64,000 bases of DNA from an uncultured Lachnospiraceae bacterium (GCA_934309145.1 CAKRCW010000002.1:1-64000); one strand, 5' to 3'. Shown: positions 1 through 10,900, counted from the stretch's first letter. The notes: generated by a model not told the origin, from the letters alone. Translations and numbers: made by a program.

Positions 1-47
1 ATATTTTAGTACATCCAAGTGCTGAAACCCTTGATTTTCCTGCATTC

Positions 48-1685
48 TTACTTATCAATAGACTTCATTGTCGGGAATAATAAAACATCTCGAATCGCCT
101 GTGAATCTGTAAGCAGCATAACAAGTCTGTCTATACCATATCCGATACCGCCTGTAGGTGGCATACCAATCTCAAGTGCATTTAAGAAGTCCTCATCTGT
201 ATGCTCTGCCTCGTCATCACCTGCGGCTGCATTTGCATCCTGAGCAGCAAAACGCTCGCGCTGGTCGATAGGATCATTAAGCTCAGAATATGCATTACAC
301 ATCTCCCAAGTGTTAATAAACAACTCAAAACGCTCTACCTTACTTGGATCTGAAGGCTTCTTCTTAGTAAGTGGAGAAATCTCTATAGGATGATCCATGA
401 TGAATGTAGGCTGAATAAGCTTCTCCTCACAGAACTCCTCAAAGAAGAGATTAATAATATCACCCTTCTTGTGACGCTCCTCATATTCAATATGATGCTC
501 ATCTGCAAGCTTCTTAGCTGCCGCATCATCTGCTACCTCGTCAAAATCAATGCCTGTATACTTCTTGATGGCATCGTTCATTGTAAGACGCTCAAATGGC
601 TTACCAAAATCTATCTCTATTCCATTGTATGATATCTTAGTGCTGCCACATACCTTCTCAGCGAGATAACGGAACATAGACTCAGTAAGCTCCATCATAC
701 CCTCGTAATCTGTGTATGCCTGATACAGCTCCATAAGAGTGAATTCAGGGTTATGACGAGTATCAACACCCTCGTTACGGAATACTCGACCAATCTCAAA
801 TACTCTCTCAAGACCACCAACGATAAGTCTCTTCAAATATAACTCAAGAGAAATCCTTAACTTAACATCCTCATTAAGTGCATTGTAGTGTGTCTCAAAA
901 GGTCTTGCTGCCGCACCACCTGCATTAGAAACAAGCATAGGAGTCTCAACCTCCATGAAATCACGACCTGCAAGGAAATTACGAATCTCCTTGATTATCT
1001 GTGAACGCTTGATAAATACTTCCTTGCTCTCCTGATTCATAATAAGGTCAACATATCTCTGACGATATCTCACGTCTGTATCTGTAAGACCATGGAATTT
1101 CTCTGGAAGAATCTGGAGTGACTTGCTAAGTAAAGTCATCTCCTCTGCATGTATAGATATCTCACCTGTCTTGGTTCTGAAGGCATAACCCTTCACACCA
1201 TATATATCACCGATATCTGACTTCTTAAAATCAGCGTATGACTCCTCGCCTATCTGGTCTCTTGCAACATAAACCTGAATGTTACCCTTCAAATCCTGAA
1301 TATTACAGAATGAAGCCTTACCCATAACGCGCTTGAACATCATACGTCCAGCTATGCTTACATATATAGGAGAAGCATCCATAATTGCTCTTCTCTCATT
1401 GTAATCATTGCTAATGACTTCCTTCTTTGCATCTTCATCTAATCCGTCAACAACCGGAGCTGGTCTGCCGGCTAAAAGCTCTGTCTCATGTGCAATATAG
1501 GCGTCCTTTACGTCTGTGCTGTGATATGTCACATCATACTTTGTTATCTCAAATGGATCCTTGCCTGCTGCCTGCAAATCCGCCAGTTTATCGCGACGAA
1601 CCTTGAGAAGCTTGTTAAGATCCTGCTGCTTTGCCTGATTATTCTGGTTATTATTCTCAGCCACTTTACTAATCTCTCTTTCCAT
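48..1685 (-). CDS. lysS: Lysyl-tRNA synthetase, class II
   Basis: It charges tRNA-Lys with lysine in the cytosol. The 545-residue protein has an asparagine/glutamine-rich N-terminus, then an OB-fold anticodon-binding domain at roughly 100-210. The class II catalytic domain follows, with the motif 2 region FEIGRVFRNEG, the block TRHNPEFTLMELYQAY and the C-terminal motif 3 region GIGYGIDRLVMLLT. The length is slightly above the family's usual 490-505 because of the N-terminal extension. The ATG used has no obvious ribosome binding site; a GTG seven codons further in (1664) follows a purine-rich AGAGAG and is a possible alternative. It lies 8 nt downstream of greA and is probably co-transcribed with it. 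The 47 bases beyond its stop show no feature. Confidence 0.95.
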   Translation of the reverse strand: MEREISKVAENNNQNNQAKQQDLNKLLKVRRDKLADLQAAGKDPFEITKYDVTYHSTDVKDAYIAHETELLAGRPAPVVDGLDEDAKKEVISNDYNERRAIMDASPIYVSIAGRMMFKRVMGKASFCNIQDLKGNIQVYVARDQIGEESYADFKKSDIGDIYGVKGYAFRTKTGEISIHAEEMTLLSKSLQILPEKFHGLTDTDVRYRQRYVDLIMNQESKEVFIKRSQIIKEIRNFLAGRDFMEVETPMLVSNAGGAAARPFETHYNALNEDVKLRISLELYLKRLIVGGLERVFEIGRVFRNEGVDTRHNPEFTLMELYQAYTDYEGMMELTESMFRYLAEKVCGSTKISYNGIEIDFGKPFERLTMNDAIKKYTGIDFDEVADDAAAKKLADEHHIEYEERHKKGDIINLFFEEFCEEKLIQPTFIMDHPIEISPLTKKKPSDPSKVERFELFINTWEMCNAYSELNDPIDQRERFAAQDANAAAGDDEAEHTDEDFLNALEIGMPPTGGIGYGIDRLVMLLTDSQAIRDVLLFPTMKSIDK

Positions 1686-1693
1686 ATAACTTA

Positions 1694-2173
1694 TTAATTT
1701 CTCTTGATGTCAAGAATCTTATACTGGTAATTACCATTAGGTGCTTCTACTGTTACGATATCACCTATCTTCTTCTTCATAAGAGCTGCTCCTACAGGGC
1801 TCTCATTTGAGATAAGTCCCTGAAGAATATCTGCCTCAGTTGAACCTACTATCTTGTAGTTTACTACCTCGTCAAGCTGCTCATCATATAAAACAACCTC
1901 TGAGCTGAAGTTTACTGTCTCAGCGTCGAACTCGTCCTCATCGATAACCTCGGCATTCTTAAGGATTTTCTCTATCTCCTCAATTCTTGCCTCTATGTCT
2001 CTCTGCTCGTCCTTAGCTGCATCATACTCAGCGTTCTCTGACAAGTCTCCCTGCTCTCTTGCTTCCTTAATCTTCTGTGCAACTTCCTGACGTCTGTTGA
2101 CCTTCAAATCCTGAAGCTCATCCTCTAACTTTTTAAGACCTTCGTAGGTCAGCATATTTTTCTTCTCAGCCAT
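1694..2173 (-). CDS. greA: Transcript cleavage factor GreA
   Basis: It binds the RNA polymerase secondary channel and stimulates cleavage of backtracked RNA so that stalled elongation can resume. The 159 residues match the family's usual length. The N-terminal coiled coil carries the conserved LSENAEYDAAKDEQ segment (about 45-58), whose tip acidic residues act at the polymerase active site. The C-terminal FKBP-like domain includes SPVGAALMKKKIGDIV. A GGAAGG ribosome binding site lies just upstream of the ATG. It is the first gene of the greA-lysS unit, with a promoter at 2243-2271. Confidence 0.95.
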   Translation of the reverse strand: MAEKKNMLTYEGLKKLEDELQDLKVNRRQEVAQKIKEAREQGDLSENAEYDAAKDEQRDIEARIEEIEKILKNAEVIDEDEFDAETVNFSSEVVLYDEQLDEVVNYKIVGSTEADILQGLISNESPVGAALMKKKIGDIVTVEAPNGNYQYKILDIKRN

Positions 2174-2242
2174 TGCTATACCTTCCTATCATATAATAAT
2201 TTATATTAAATACTAAAAGTTTCCGAGTTACCTGCGTGAATA

Positions 2243-2271
2243 ACTATACCCTACAATTAAGATATTGTCAA
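2243..2271 (-). promoter_or_regulatory. Promoter of greA-lysS
   Basis: On the minus strand there is a -35 TTGACA (2266-2271) and a -10 TATAGT (2243-2248) with a 17-bp spacer, close to the vegetative sigma consensus. It begins only a few bases past the AICAR formyltransferase stop codon, so greA-lysS can be transcribed independently of the purine and glycogen genes upstream. Confidence 0.7.
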
Positions 2272-2274
2272 AGC

Positions 2275-3453
2275 TTAATGGTGGAACAGACGAATTCCTG
2301 TAAATGCCATGACCATATCGTATGAATCGCAGCACTCAATTACAAGGTCATCTCTAACAGAACCACCCGGCTGTGCAATATACTTAACACCGCTCTTATG
2401 TGCTCTCTCTATATTATCAGAGAATGGGAAGAATGCATCTGAACCAAGTGTAACGTCCTGATTGCCATCAAGCCAAGCTCTCTTCTCCTCGCGTGTAAAT
2501 ACATCAGGCTTAACCTTGAAACGCTTCTGCCACTCACCATCTCGAAGTACATCCTCATACTCATCACCGATAAATACATCGATAGTATTATCACGATCTG
2601 CTCTTCCAAGACTGTCAACAAACTGAAGGTTAAGAACCTGTGGTGCCTGTCTTAAATACCAGTTATCTGCCTTCTGACCTGCAAGCCTTGTACAATGTAT
2701 TCTTGACTGCTGACCGGCACCTATACCAATTGCCTGTCCGCCCTTTACGTAACAGACCGAATTAGACTGTGTATACTTAAGTGTGATAAGAGCAATCTTC
2801 ATGTCAATAAGTGCACTCTCAGGAATATCCTTGTTCTTAGTAACAATGTTAGATAACAAATCACCATTGATATCAAGCTCATTTCTTCCCTGCTCAAATG
2901 TAATTCCATAAACCTGCTTTCTCTCTATCTCAGCCGGCTTATATTCCGGGTTTATCTGTATAATATTGTAGTTACCCTTTTTCTTCTGCATGAGAAGCTT
3001 TAACGCCTCATCTGTATATCCCGGTGCGATAACACCATCTGAAACCTCTCTCTTGATAAGCCTTGCTGTATCTTCATCACACACATCTGAAAGTGCAATA
3101 AAATCACCAAATGATGACATTCTGTCAGCACCTCTTGCTCTCGCATATGCACATGCAAGCGGTGAAAGCTCTCCAAGGTCATCTACCCAGTAAATCTTAG
3201 CAAGTGTATCATCAAGTGGAAGTCCAACTGCCGCACCTGCCGGAGACACATGCTTAAATGATGTTGCAGCAGGAAGTCCTGTAGCCTCCTTAAGCTCCTT
3301 TACTAACTGCCATCCGTTAAATGCATCGAGGAAATTGATATATCCCGGCTTACCATTAATAACTGTAACAGGTAAATCACTTCCATCCTCCATATAAATT
3401 CTAGACGGCTTCTGATTAGGGTTACAACCATACTTTAACTGAATTTCGTTCAT
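2275..3453 (-). CDS. AICAR formyltransferase, stand-alone PurH domain
   Basis: It probably transfers the formyl group of 10-formyl-THF to AICAR, giving FAICAR, the penultimate step of IMP synthesis. The 392 residues correspond only to the C-terminal AICARFT domain of bifunctional PurH. The MGS-like IMP cyclohydrolase domain is absent. Family blocks visible are NPNQKPSR near residue 12, the SFKHVSPAGAAVG segment (about 65-78), which carries the conserved Lys-His pair, and QSRIHCTRLAGQKAD. A GGAGGT site precedes the ATG. A PurO-type cyclohydrolase ends 26 nt upstream on the same strand, supplying the missing activity. Confidence 0.9.
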   Translation of the reverse strand: MNEIQLKYGCNPNQKPSRIYMEDGSDLPVTVINGKPGYINFLDAFNGWQLVKELKEATGLPAATSFKHVSPAGAAVGLPLDDTLAKIYWVDDLGELSPLACAYARARGADRMSSFGDFIALSDVCDEDTARLIKREVSDGVIAPGYTDEALKLLMQKKKGNYNIIQINPEYKPAEIERKQVYGITFEQGRNELDINGDLLSNIVTKNKDIPESALIDMKIALITLKYTQSNSVCYVKGGQAIGIGAGQQSRIHCTRLAGQKADNWYLRQAPQVLNLQFVDSLGRADRDNTIDVFIGDEYEDVLRDGEWQKRFKVKPDVFTREEKRAWLDGNQDVTLGSDAFFPFSDNIERAHKSGVKYIAQPGGSVRDDLVIECCDSYDMVMAFTGIRLFHH

Positions 3454-3479
3454 CTTATACCTCCATCGTATGTGTGTGA

Positions 3480-4196
3480 TTATTTATTCTTGTTTATAAT
3501 TCTTGTCTCATATGTACCTGTAGCTATATCAATGAATCTGACAAAAAGTGATACCTTGTTATCTTCATTGAGACTGTTCCATACCTTATCCGCAAATGCG
3601 TCAATGTCAGCTCCGTCAATTTCCACAAGCTTAGGCTCGCCCTCAAAGCTCGGAAGTGGATTTCCGTCATGCATATAAGTATGTATAAAATGTCCTTCTC
3701 CTGAAACAGGATTCTCATAACAATATGTATATCTGTTGCAAGCCTCAGGATTACCATTGTTACTCTTAAGTATTGACATAGAATAATCATACTTTGCATC
3801 CTCAACATGCATAACACCTGAAATTCTAGGAGTATAGTTAGGTCCATCCGGCTCAAACTCACGACATCTTAAAGACTGTTCAAATGTAAGTCCCTTATCA
3901 AGTCCATCATATACAGTATCTGTCTGGTCACCATTTGTAACAATAGTATCATTACCAAGAACTCTTACCGGTGCATAAATTATCAGACTTGGGTCTTCAA
4001 GCTTAGATGGATCAAATGCCTCCGTGCGAATTCCTTCACCCTCTGTTACGAAGATACGGTTTCTGCTGTTTGAGCTTCTACCCATAATAAAATATGCAGT
4101 AACAGCTTTTTTGCCGTCAGCAGACTTGCCGATTACTATACCTCTTCCAGGGTAAGCATTCTCTCTTAATTCCTGCTCCAATGATAACATTTTCAT
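3480..4196 (-). CDS. IMP cyclohydrolase, PurO-type
   Basis: It likely closes FAICAR to IMP, the last step of de novo purine synthesis. The fold is the PurO/IMP_cyclohyd family first known from archaea, not the MGS-like domain of bacterial PurH. The 238-residue protein shows the family's N-terminal YPGRGIVIGKS, a GRSSNSRNR stretch and the later DGPNYTPRISG motif. I chose the ATG at 4196 because AAGGAGG lies about 9 nt upstream. An upstream in-frame ATG at 4232 would overlap the DUF218 gene and put this site inside the coding region. The gene directly precedes the AICAR formyltransferase, so the two together replace PurH. Confidence 0.85.
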   Translation of the reverse strand: MKMLSLEQELRENAYPGRGIVIGKSADGKKAVTAYFIMGRSSNSRNRIFVTEGEGIRTEAFDPSKLEDPSLIIYAPVRVLGNDTIVTNGDQTDTVYDGLDKGLTFEQSLRCREFEPDGPNYTPRISGVMHVEDAKYDYSMSILKSNNGNPEACNRYTYCYENPVSGEGHFIHTYMHDGNPLPSFEGEPKLVEIDGADIDAFADKVWNSLNEDNKVSLFVRFIDIATGTYETRIINKNK

Positions 4197-4221
4197 ACTT
4201 AATATATCCTCCTTAAAGTTA

Positions 4222-4935
4222 TTAGTCTCCATCGTTTGTCACATTTCCATCGCCAGTTATATCTATGGGGCTGCCCAATAGCGTAGGCTCAGGTTTGACT
4301 ATTGCCTGAAAGAAATCTTTAAACACTGCCAGATATTCTCTCACATCACGTACTGATTGTCCACTATATCTTGTATTTACAGCAGCAACTCCATATGTAT
4401 CAATTCCAAGCCTGTTTGCAACATACACAGCTCTGTATAAATGATAGCTCTGTGTCACCACAATCATTTTCTTAACTCCAAAAATCTCCTTGGCACGATA
4501 CATACTCTCATAGGTTGAAAATCCTGCATGGTCCATAAATATATCCTCGGCAGGCACGCCCTTTGATATGGCGTATTCTTTCATAACCTTAACTTCATTA
4601 TAATACTCTCCACCATGGTCACCACTCATTATCAGCTTAGGTGCACACCCAGCAAAATATAGCTCTATTGCCCTATCTAATCTGTCCTTAAGCATAGGAC
4701 TAGGTGTATCACCATTCACAACAGATGCACCAAGCACTAAAATCACGTCAACATTCTCCATCTCAGAAGCTTTATCTTCCTTGACAAGACGATTCTTTAC
4801 GCTCATTCTCACATAGAGATTTATGCCAACAAGCCCCATGGCAACAAATAGTACCATAATTACACAAAATATTCCAATACCCAAAAGAGTTTTACCTATT
4901 CTCTTCTTTTTCTTGTTTTTAATATTATTTTTCAT
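4222..4935 (-). CDS. DUF218 (SanA/YdcF-like) membrane-anchored protein
   Basis: This is a DUF218 family protein like SanA, ElyC or YdcF. Members act at the cell envelope but their biochemistry is poorly defined. A lysine-rich N-terminus (1-14) is followed by one transmembrane segment (about 15-38), placing the domain outside the membrane. DUF218 motifs seen are VILVLGASVVNGDTPSP, LIMSGDHGGEYYNE and VTQSYHLYRAVYVANRLG. The length of 237 is typical. It starts 3 nt after glgB and lies ahead of the purine pair, so it is probably an internal cistron of the same operon. A role in envelope integrity is inferred from the family only. Confidence 0.8.
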   Translation of the reverse strand: MKNNIKNKKKKRIGKTLLGIGIFCVIMVLFVAMGLVGINLYVRMSVKNRLVKEDKASEMENVDVILVLGASVVNGDTPSPMLKDRLDRAIELYFAGCAPKLIMSGDHGGEYYNEVKVMKEYAISKGVPAEDIFMDHAGFSTYESMYRAKEIFGVKKMIVVTQSYHLYRAVYVANRLGIDTYGVAAVNTRYSGQSVRDVREYLAVFKDFFQAIVKPEPTLLGSPIDITGDGNVTNDGD

Positions 4936-4938
4936 AAT

Positions 4939-7173
4939 TTAAAGCTCTGTCTTATCTATATAGTCATATTTAAATACCATAACGGATAAAGGTGCAATAT
5001 CAAGGCTTAATGAATACTTCATTCTATCGCAAGGACGGTCTATTGCCTTAACTATGCCATTAACTCTTCCCTTGCCTCCAAACTCCTCAGCATCAGAGTT
5101 AAGTATCTCCTCATATTTTGTGAGACATGGCGCTCCTACAAGATGAGCTGTACGTTCAACCGGAACAAAGTTACATACGAACATAAGCTGATCTTTAGCA
5201 GTCTTGCCTCTTCTTATAAATGCTATAATACCCTCTTCTGCATCATCACACTTTATCCACTCAAAACCCACAGTCTCGTTATCATTGAAATATAAGGCAT
5301 CATACTTAGTATATATATGATTTAACGCCTTTACAAAATTCTGCATCTGTCTGTGGAGCGGCTTATCAAGCAGGAACCAGTCAAGACTTCGAGCCTCACT
5401 CCATTCTCTTAACTGTGCAAACTCCTGTCCCATGAACAAGAGCTTCTTACCCGGATGTCCAAACATAAATCCGTAAGCTGTTCTAAGGTTTGCGAACTTA
5501 TCTACCTCATATCCCGGCATCTTGTTAATCATAGAGCATTTTAAGTGAACTACCTCATCATGTGATATTACAAGAACATAGTTCTCAGCATATGTATATG
5601 TAAGACTAAATGTAAGTCTGTTATGGTTAAATGCCCTGAAATACGGATCAAGCTTCATATACTCTAAGAAGTCATTCATCCATCCCATGTTCCATTTGAA
5701 GAGGAATCCAAGTCCCTTAAGCGATGCAGGTGCAGTTACACCAGCCCACGCGGTTGACTCCTCAGCTATCAGATAAGCTCCAGGATTTCGCTCCTCCATA
5801 ACTGTATTTATATTCTGAAGCAATGCGATTGCGTCATAATTCTCATTACCGCCATCCTTATTAGGAAGCCACTGTCCACTCTGCTTACCATAGTCAAGAT
5901 ACAGCATAGATGCAACTGCATCAACTCTAAGTGCATCTATATGGAATTTTTCAACCCAGAACAAAGCATTTGCCGTAAGGAAATTAGCCACCTCAGTTCT
6001 GCCATAGTCAAATATATATGTTCCCCAATCCGGATGCTCTCCCCGTCTTGGGTCCGGATGCTCATATAATGGCATACCATCAAATCTTCCAAGTCCATGT
6101 GCATCTCTTGGAAAATGTGCGGGAACCCAGTCAAGGATAACGCTTATGCCAAGCGAATGCATGTGGTCTACAAAATACATAAAGTCCTCAGGTGCTCCAT
6201 ATCGGCTTGTAGGTGCATAGTAATTAGTCACCTGATAGCCCCACGAACCATCAAAAGGATATTCTGCGATACCCATTAGCTCTATATGTGTATATCCCAT
6301 ATCTACAAGGTACTCGCCTAACATCTCGGCAAGGTCGCGATAGTTATAGAAACCAAAGTCTGAATCCTCGATTGCCTTCTTCCATGAACCAAGATGGCAC
6401 TCATATATTGACATAGGCTTCTTGATTCTGTCTACACGCTTTACCTTATTTCTTGCTGTAACCCATGCAGCATCCTTCCATTTATACACGCCAAGATCGG
6501 CAACTATATTGGCATTATCAGGTCTTACCTGTGCGTAGTTACCATATGGATCTGCCTTATATAATATATCACCGTTTCTGGTAAGAATCTGGAATTTATA
6601 AACAGCCCCAGGACATACATCTGGAATGAAAAGCTCATATATACCGGATGTTGCCTGTATCTGCATAGGATTAAGTGCTCCATCCCACATATTAAAATCA
6701 CCGACTACACTTACCCTTCTGGCATTAGGAGCCCACACTGCAAAATAAGTTCCCTTTACGCCATTAATGGTCATAGGATGTGCACCAAGCTTCTCATAGA
6801 TATCATAATTCTTTCCTTCTGCGAAAAGATACACATCATAGTCAGTTATCTGTGATTCAAAAGAATAACAATCAGCAGTAGTAACAGTTGTACCATCCTG
6901 ATATTTAGTCTGTATTTTATACTGATTATTCTTATACTTCTTATTCTCGAAATAAATTCCGTAAAAGTCATCTGCAAGCTTCTCCATATGTATAGGGTTC
7001 TTGCCTGATGCACTTGTCACGCATACACTCTCAGCATGAGGTCTGTATGCAGTTATAACCTGTCCATCGCCATAATCATGAATTCCAAGCAGATGCTTAG
7101 GTGCGTTGAGCTGTCCCCTTACCAGCTCGTCATAGAGCACCCAGTTTACCCAGTTCTCCAATCTCTTGTTCAT
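4939..7173 (-). CDS. glgB: 1,4-alpha-glucan branching enzyme, GH13
   Basis: It introduces alpha-1,6 branches into glycogen. The 744-residue protein has an N-terminal GlgB-type carbohydrate-binding domain (about 20-110), a CBM48 domain (about 130-220, with YFAVWAPNARRVSVVGDFN), then the GH13 barrel. The catalytic nucleophile region is DALRVDAVASMLYLDY, the acid/base is in LIAEESTAW, and the third acidic residue is in VISHDEVVH. A beta-sandwich C-terminal domain follows. The length is normal. A good ribosome binding site (GGAGGT) lies upstream of the ATG. No other glycogen genes are adjacent. The membrane-protein gene just upstream and the DUF218 gene just downstream are on the same strand with gaps of 24 and 3 nt. 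Confidence 0.95.
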   Translation of the reverse strand: MNKRLENWVNWVLYDELVRGQLNAPKHLLGIHDYGDGQVITAYRPHAESVCVTSASGKNPIHMEKLADDFYGIYFENKKYKNNQYKIQTKYQDGTTVTTADCYSFESQITDYDVYLFAEGKNYDIYEKLGAHPMTINGVKGTYFAVWAPNARRVSVVGDFNMWDGALNPMQIQATSGIYELFIPDVCPGAVYKFQILTRNGDILYKADPYGNYAQVRPDNANIVADLGVYKWKDAAWVTARNKVKRVDRIKKPMSIYECHLGSWKKAIEDSDFGFYNYRDLAEMLGEYLVDMGYTHIELMGIAEYPFDGSWGYQVTNYYAPTSRYGAPEDFMYFVDHMHSLGISVILDWVPAHFPRDAHGLGRFDGMPLYEHPDPRRGEHPDWGTYIFDYGRTEVANFLTANALFWVEKFHIDALRVDAVASMLYLDYGKQSGQWLPNKDGGNENYDAIALLQNINTVMEERNPGAYLIAEESTAWAGVTAPASLKGLGFLFKWNMGWMNDFLEYMKLDPYFRAFNHNRLTFSLTYTYAENYVLVISHDEVVHLKCSMINKMPGYEVDKFANLRTAYGFMFGHPGKKLLFMGQEFAQLREWSEARSLDWFLLDKPLHRQMQNFVKALNHIYTKYDALYFNDNETVGFEWIKCDDAEEGIIAFIRRGKTAKDQLMFVCNFVPVERTAHLVGAPCLTKYEEILNSDAEEFGGKGRVNGIVKAIDRPCDRMKYSLSLDIAPLSVMVFKYDYIDKTEL

Positions 7174-7197
7174 AGAATACCTCCATCCATAAATATT

Positions 7198-7863
7198 TTA
7201 AAATCTGTGTGGTCTGCCACGAAATATTATAAATCCACGAATTAAAACCATTATCAGTATCATTATAAATACAAGTGCTATGTATGATAATGCAAGAAAT
7301 CTCGCATACTCAGGAAGAAGCAGAGTTTTAAGAACATCTCCGTCAGCAAAATAGCTGTAATCTTCCTTAAGAACCATATTCCTTATACCCAAAAGCACAG
7401 GCCTGTCAGAACGCATGATGATGAGTGCTTCCAATGATGTTACGAACACAGCCAATGCACTTCCATATAAGAAAGGCTTATACAATCTGCACTTAGATAA
7501 TACAATAAAACAATAAACACCTGTTATAAAACTTATTATTGCAAAAACATAAGCAGCCCTGTAGTACGCCTTCAAAGCATTAAGCTTGTCCACATTTGCC
7601 TTAGCTATTGTATATCCAGATACTTCATATCCTTTTTTCCAGAATGATGAGAAATCATCTGCAAGCTGCTCATAACCCACCTTCAACTCAAAATCTGACA
7701 TTCCCGAAACTTCAGTCTGACTTACAGAACTATGGTTAAGGGTGAATGTATATATACTCTTATTTTTGGTCAAAACAACAAGTGCCATGCTAAGTATAAA
7801 TGCCATGACACATATGGTTGCCAAAAACTCATACTTCTTATATTTATTCATAGTTATTACCAT
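7198..7863 (-). CDS. Membrane protein, possibly DUF1461-like
   Basis: Four hydrophobic segments are visible: about 12-32 (N-terminal), 100-122, 128-150 and 195-218. The large loop between the first two (about 35-95) is probably extracytoplasmic and contains MSDFELKVGYEQLADDF. The pattern of a loop with tyrosine-rich low-similarity sequence and three clustered C-terminal helices resembles DUF1461 (TIGR01906) integral membrane proteins, for which no function is known. I hold that family call weakly. An in-frame ATG at 7851 is an alternative start. It is the first gene of the glgB cluster and diverges from the c-di-GMP protein. Confidence 0.6.
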   Translation of the reverse strand: MVITMNKYKKYEFLATICVMAFILSMALVVLTKNKSIYTFTLNHSSVSQTEVSGMSDFELKVGYEQLADDFSSFWKKGYEVSGYTIAKANVDKLNALKAYYRAAYVFAIISFITGVYCFIVLSKCRLYKPFLYGSALAVFVTSLEALIIMRSDRPVLLGIRNMVLKEDYSYFADGDVLKTLLLPEYARFLALSYIALVFIMILIMVLIRGFIIFRGRPHRF

Positions 7864-7930
7864 ACTTTAATCATAAAAATCATACTTAGTTATTGTACCA
7901 TTTATGGCTGATTCTGTAAAGAAATAATAC

Positions 7931-7959
7931 TTGCCATACTTTTTTACATAGACTATAAT
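7931..7959 (+). promoter_or_regulatory. Promoter of the c-di-GMP gene
   Basis: The -35 is TTGCCA (7931-7936) and the -10 is TATAAT (7954-7959), with a 17-bp spacer. The transcript would start near 7966, and a GGGGGG ribosome binding site lies at 7983-7988 before the ATG at 7994. Confidence 0.6.
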
Positions 7960-7993
7960 TAATGATAGTATTTTTACGAAATGGGGGGACAAT

Positions 7994-10900
7994 ATGGCAG
8001 CAAATAATTTTGTCAGCGGAAATGATGTGGCAACCTTTGTCTTAGAGACTGATGCGCCATATAATATATTGGATTTTGACCAGGGATTATGCATTATGAC
8101 AGGCTACTCTCCCCGTGAATTATCCAAGAAAATATGTACATTAGATAATCTTCTCTATGTTGAGGATTTCGCAGAAACTATAGCATCTATTAATTATCAG
8201 CTCAGTATATCCAACTTAGTCAGTGTACAACATAGGATAGTAGCAAAAAATGGTCAGATATTGACAGTTTTGTGCAGTGGACAGGCATTTTCACTAAATG
8301 ACGGCAGAGATGTCTTGCAATGCGTTTTTACGGATATTACTAATCTGGAGAATGCAGCTAATGAGACAGCACAGGCAAAGACCGACCTTGAGATTTTTGC
8401 AAACACCGTTCCAAGTGGTGTAAGTAAACATATATTAGATAACAATTTGTCACTTATATGGGCGAATAATTACTTTTTCGATATGTGTGGTTACACAGAA
8501 AAAAGCTTTAGTGACACACATGGAAAGAATACACTCTCCCTTGTATACGGCGAAGATTTATCTGTTGTCATAGATGCTTTAGCTGATTTAACCGAAGATT
8601 CAGACTCAAAGATAGTTAATTTCAGAATTAAATGTGCGGACAATAGTATCAAATGGGTTAATGCAGTCTTAGCCAGAGCAGGTGAGATGTCCGGTAACTT
8701 TCCTGTTTTAAACCTCGTTATGTCAGATATTACCAATCTTAAGATTGCAGAGATGAAGGCTATGCTTGAGGAACAGAAATACCTCATTATTTCTGACATA
8801 TCAGAAGAGTTACCATATGAATATGATATCGCAGAGGATGTAATCACATTTGCAGAGAAGTTCAATCATATCTTTGAGGGTGAAGCAATTATTGCAAACC
8901 CAGCAAAGGCAATGACAGACACCGGTTTAGTGTCTAATGATACCAAGGAGGCCTTAGAAGAACTCTTCTACCTCGCAAAGGCAGGAACCGAATATCACTC
9001 AACAGAATTCAAATTAAAAACCAAGAGCAGTGGATATCAGTGGTACTTTTCCACCTTTTCAACTATCTATGATGAGAATAATATTCCACTCCGCGTTGTT
9101 GGTCTGTTAAGGAATATTCACACGCAGAAGATTGAACAACAGCAGCTTTTATCCCGTGCTGAGAGAGACCAGATGACGGGCTTATATAACAAAGTAACTA
9201 CCGAGACAAAGATTAAATCCCAGCTTCGTGAGCTTAACGGAAACAGTGCCAGCGTGCTTATGCTCATAGACATAGATGATTTCAAGAATATAAATGATAC
9301 ATACGGACACCTCAAGGGTGATGAGGTTATAAATGAGGTTGCCAAGGCTATGATGGAATATGACGGTGACTATGGTATATCAGGCAGACTAGGCGGAGAC
9401 GAATTCTGTATGTACTTATACAACGTGCTAGATACTACTCTCGCATGTGAGAAGGCCGCTCTTGTAGCAGATAAGTTAAAAGAGCTATATCCGGGAAATG
9501 ACAAGGAGCCTTGTCATGTAACCTTAAGTATAGGTATCGCCTCAACAAACGAACAGATTCCTTATGATGTCCTGTTAGAAAATGCTGACACAGCACTGTA
9601 TCAGGCAAAGCTCAATGGCAAGAACTGTTACTACTGTTATCAGGAGGATATGGCAAGGGCTACATATAAGAATAACCGAAGAGATAACCAAGGGGAAGAT
9701 GACTGTCAGGAGAATGACAAGCTTATTCAGGAGCTGCTTACTATTCTCTTTTCAAGCACGAACACATACAGTGCCATAGAGAAATCACTCTCCATGATCG
9801 GTCAATCTTACGATATAGACAAGATAAGTGTGTGGGAATATGGCTTCAATGATAACTTTGTTGACTGCACACACCAGTGGTGCAAGGCCGGAATTGAAAG
9901 CGACAGAAAAATACGCCAACACACACCTGCTGCAATATTTGAAGAGTTAGACTCAATCGGAACTGAGGGTATTTTCTATGCGTCAGATACCTCACTTATT
10001 AAACTGTCCACAGCTTATATGAACCCACAGTCTGAGGGTATTCACAGATTATTGCAGTCACAGATTGTGCTAAATGGCCGCGTCATAGGATATATAAGTT
10101 TCTACTCTATGCAGTCAAATGGTTCATGGTCAACCTCGGATATCAATCATTTTAAGCTATTATTCAAGGTTATCGGTGAGGCGATATGTGCAAAGCAGAA
10201 CCAGAAAAATATCTCACAGCTTCGTGATGATACAATAAACGCATTTAATACAGTACAGACACCAATTATAATAGTTGACCGTGACACTTACGATATATTG
10301 TATTTTAATGATGCCACACATGATTATTATCCTGATATATCGCTTAATAATAAATGCTACAACTGTCTTTCACAGGAAAACAGTCCATGCGGTGACTGTC
10401 CACTTCCGAGAATGACAGACGGACAGACATTAAAGTATTGCAGACGAAATAGCATAATTAACGATACTCTTGACATATATATGTCGCCTATCAAATGGAG
10501 CACAGGTCACAATTCATTTATGCTTACCTCATCTGAGCACAAGCAGACCAAGGCAGAAAAGCTCCAGAAGGAATTAGACCAGAATATCAACATAGAAAAG
10601 AGGATAACGGAAGCATCCTACAGGGATATAATAACCGGCTATGGCAACTTTGAGAAGTTCAAGGTTGACGCTACAGATATACTTAACACTAATCCTGATA
10701 CAGACTATGTAATGTTCTACTTTAACATTAAGAACTTTAAGTATATCAACGAGACCTACGGTCACACTATCGGAGACAGAACACTTAAGGTTGTTGCTGA
10801 TGTCCTTGACAAATACACTGGAAATGGCGAGACATTTGCAAGAATAATAGGTGACACTTACATAATGCTTATACATAATAAGGGATATAACAGCTTCATG

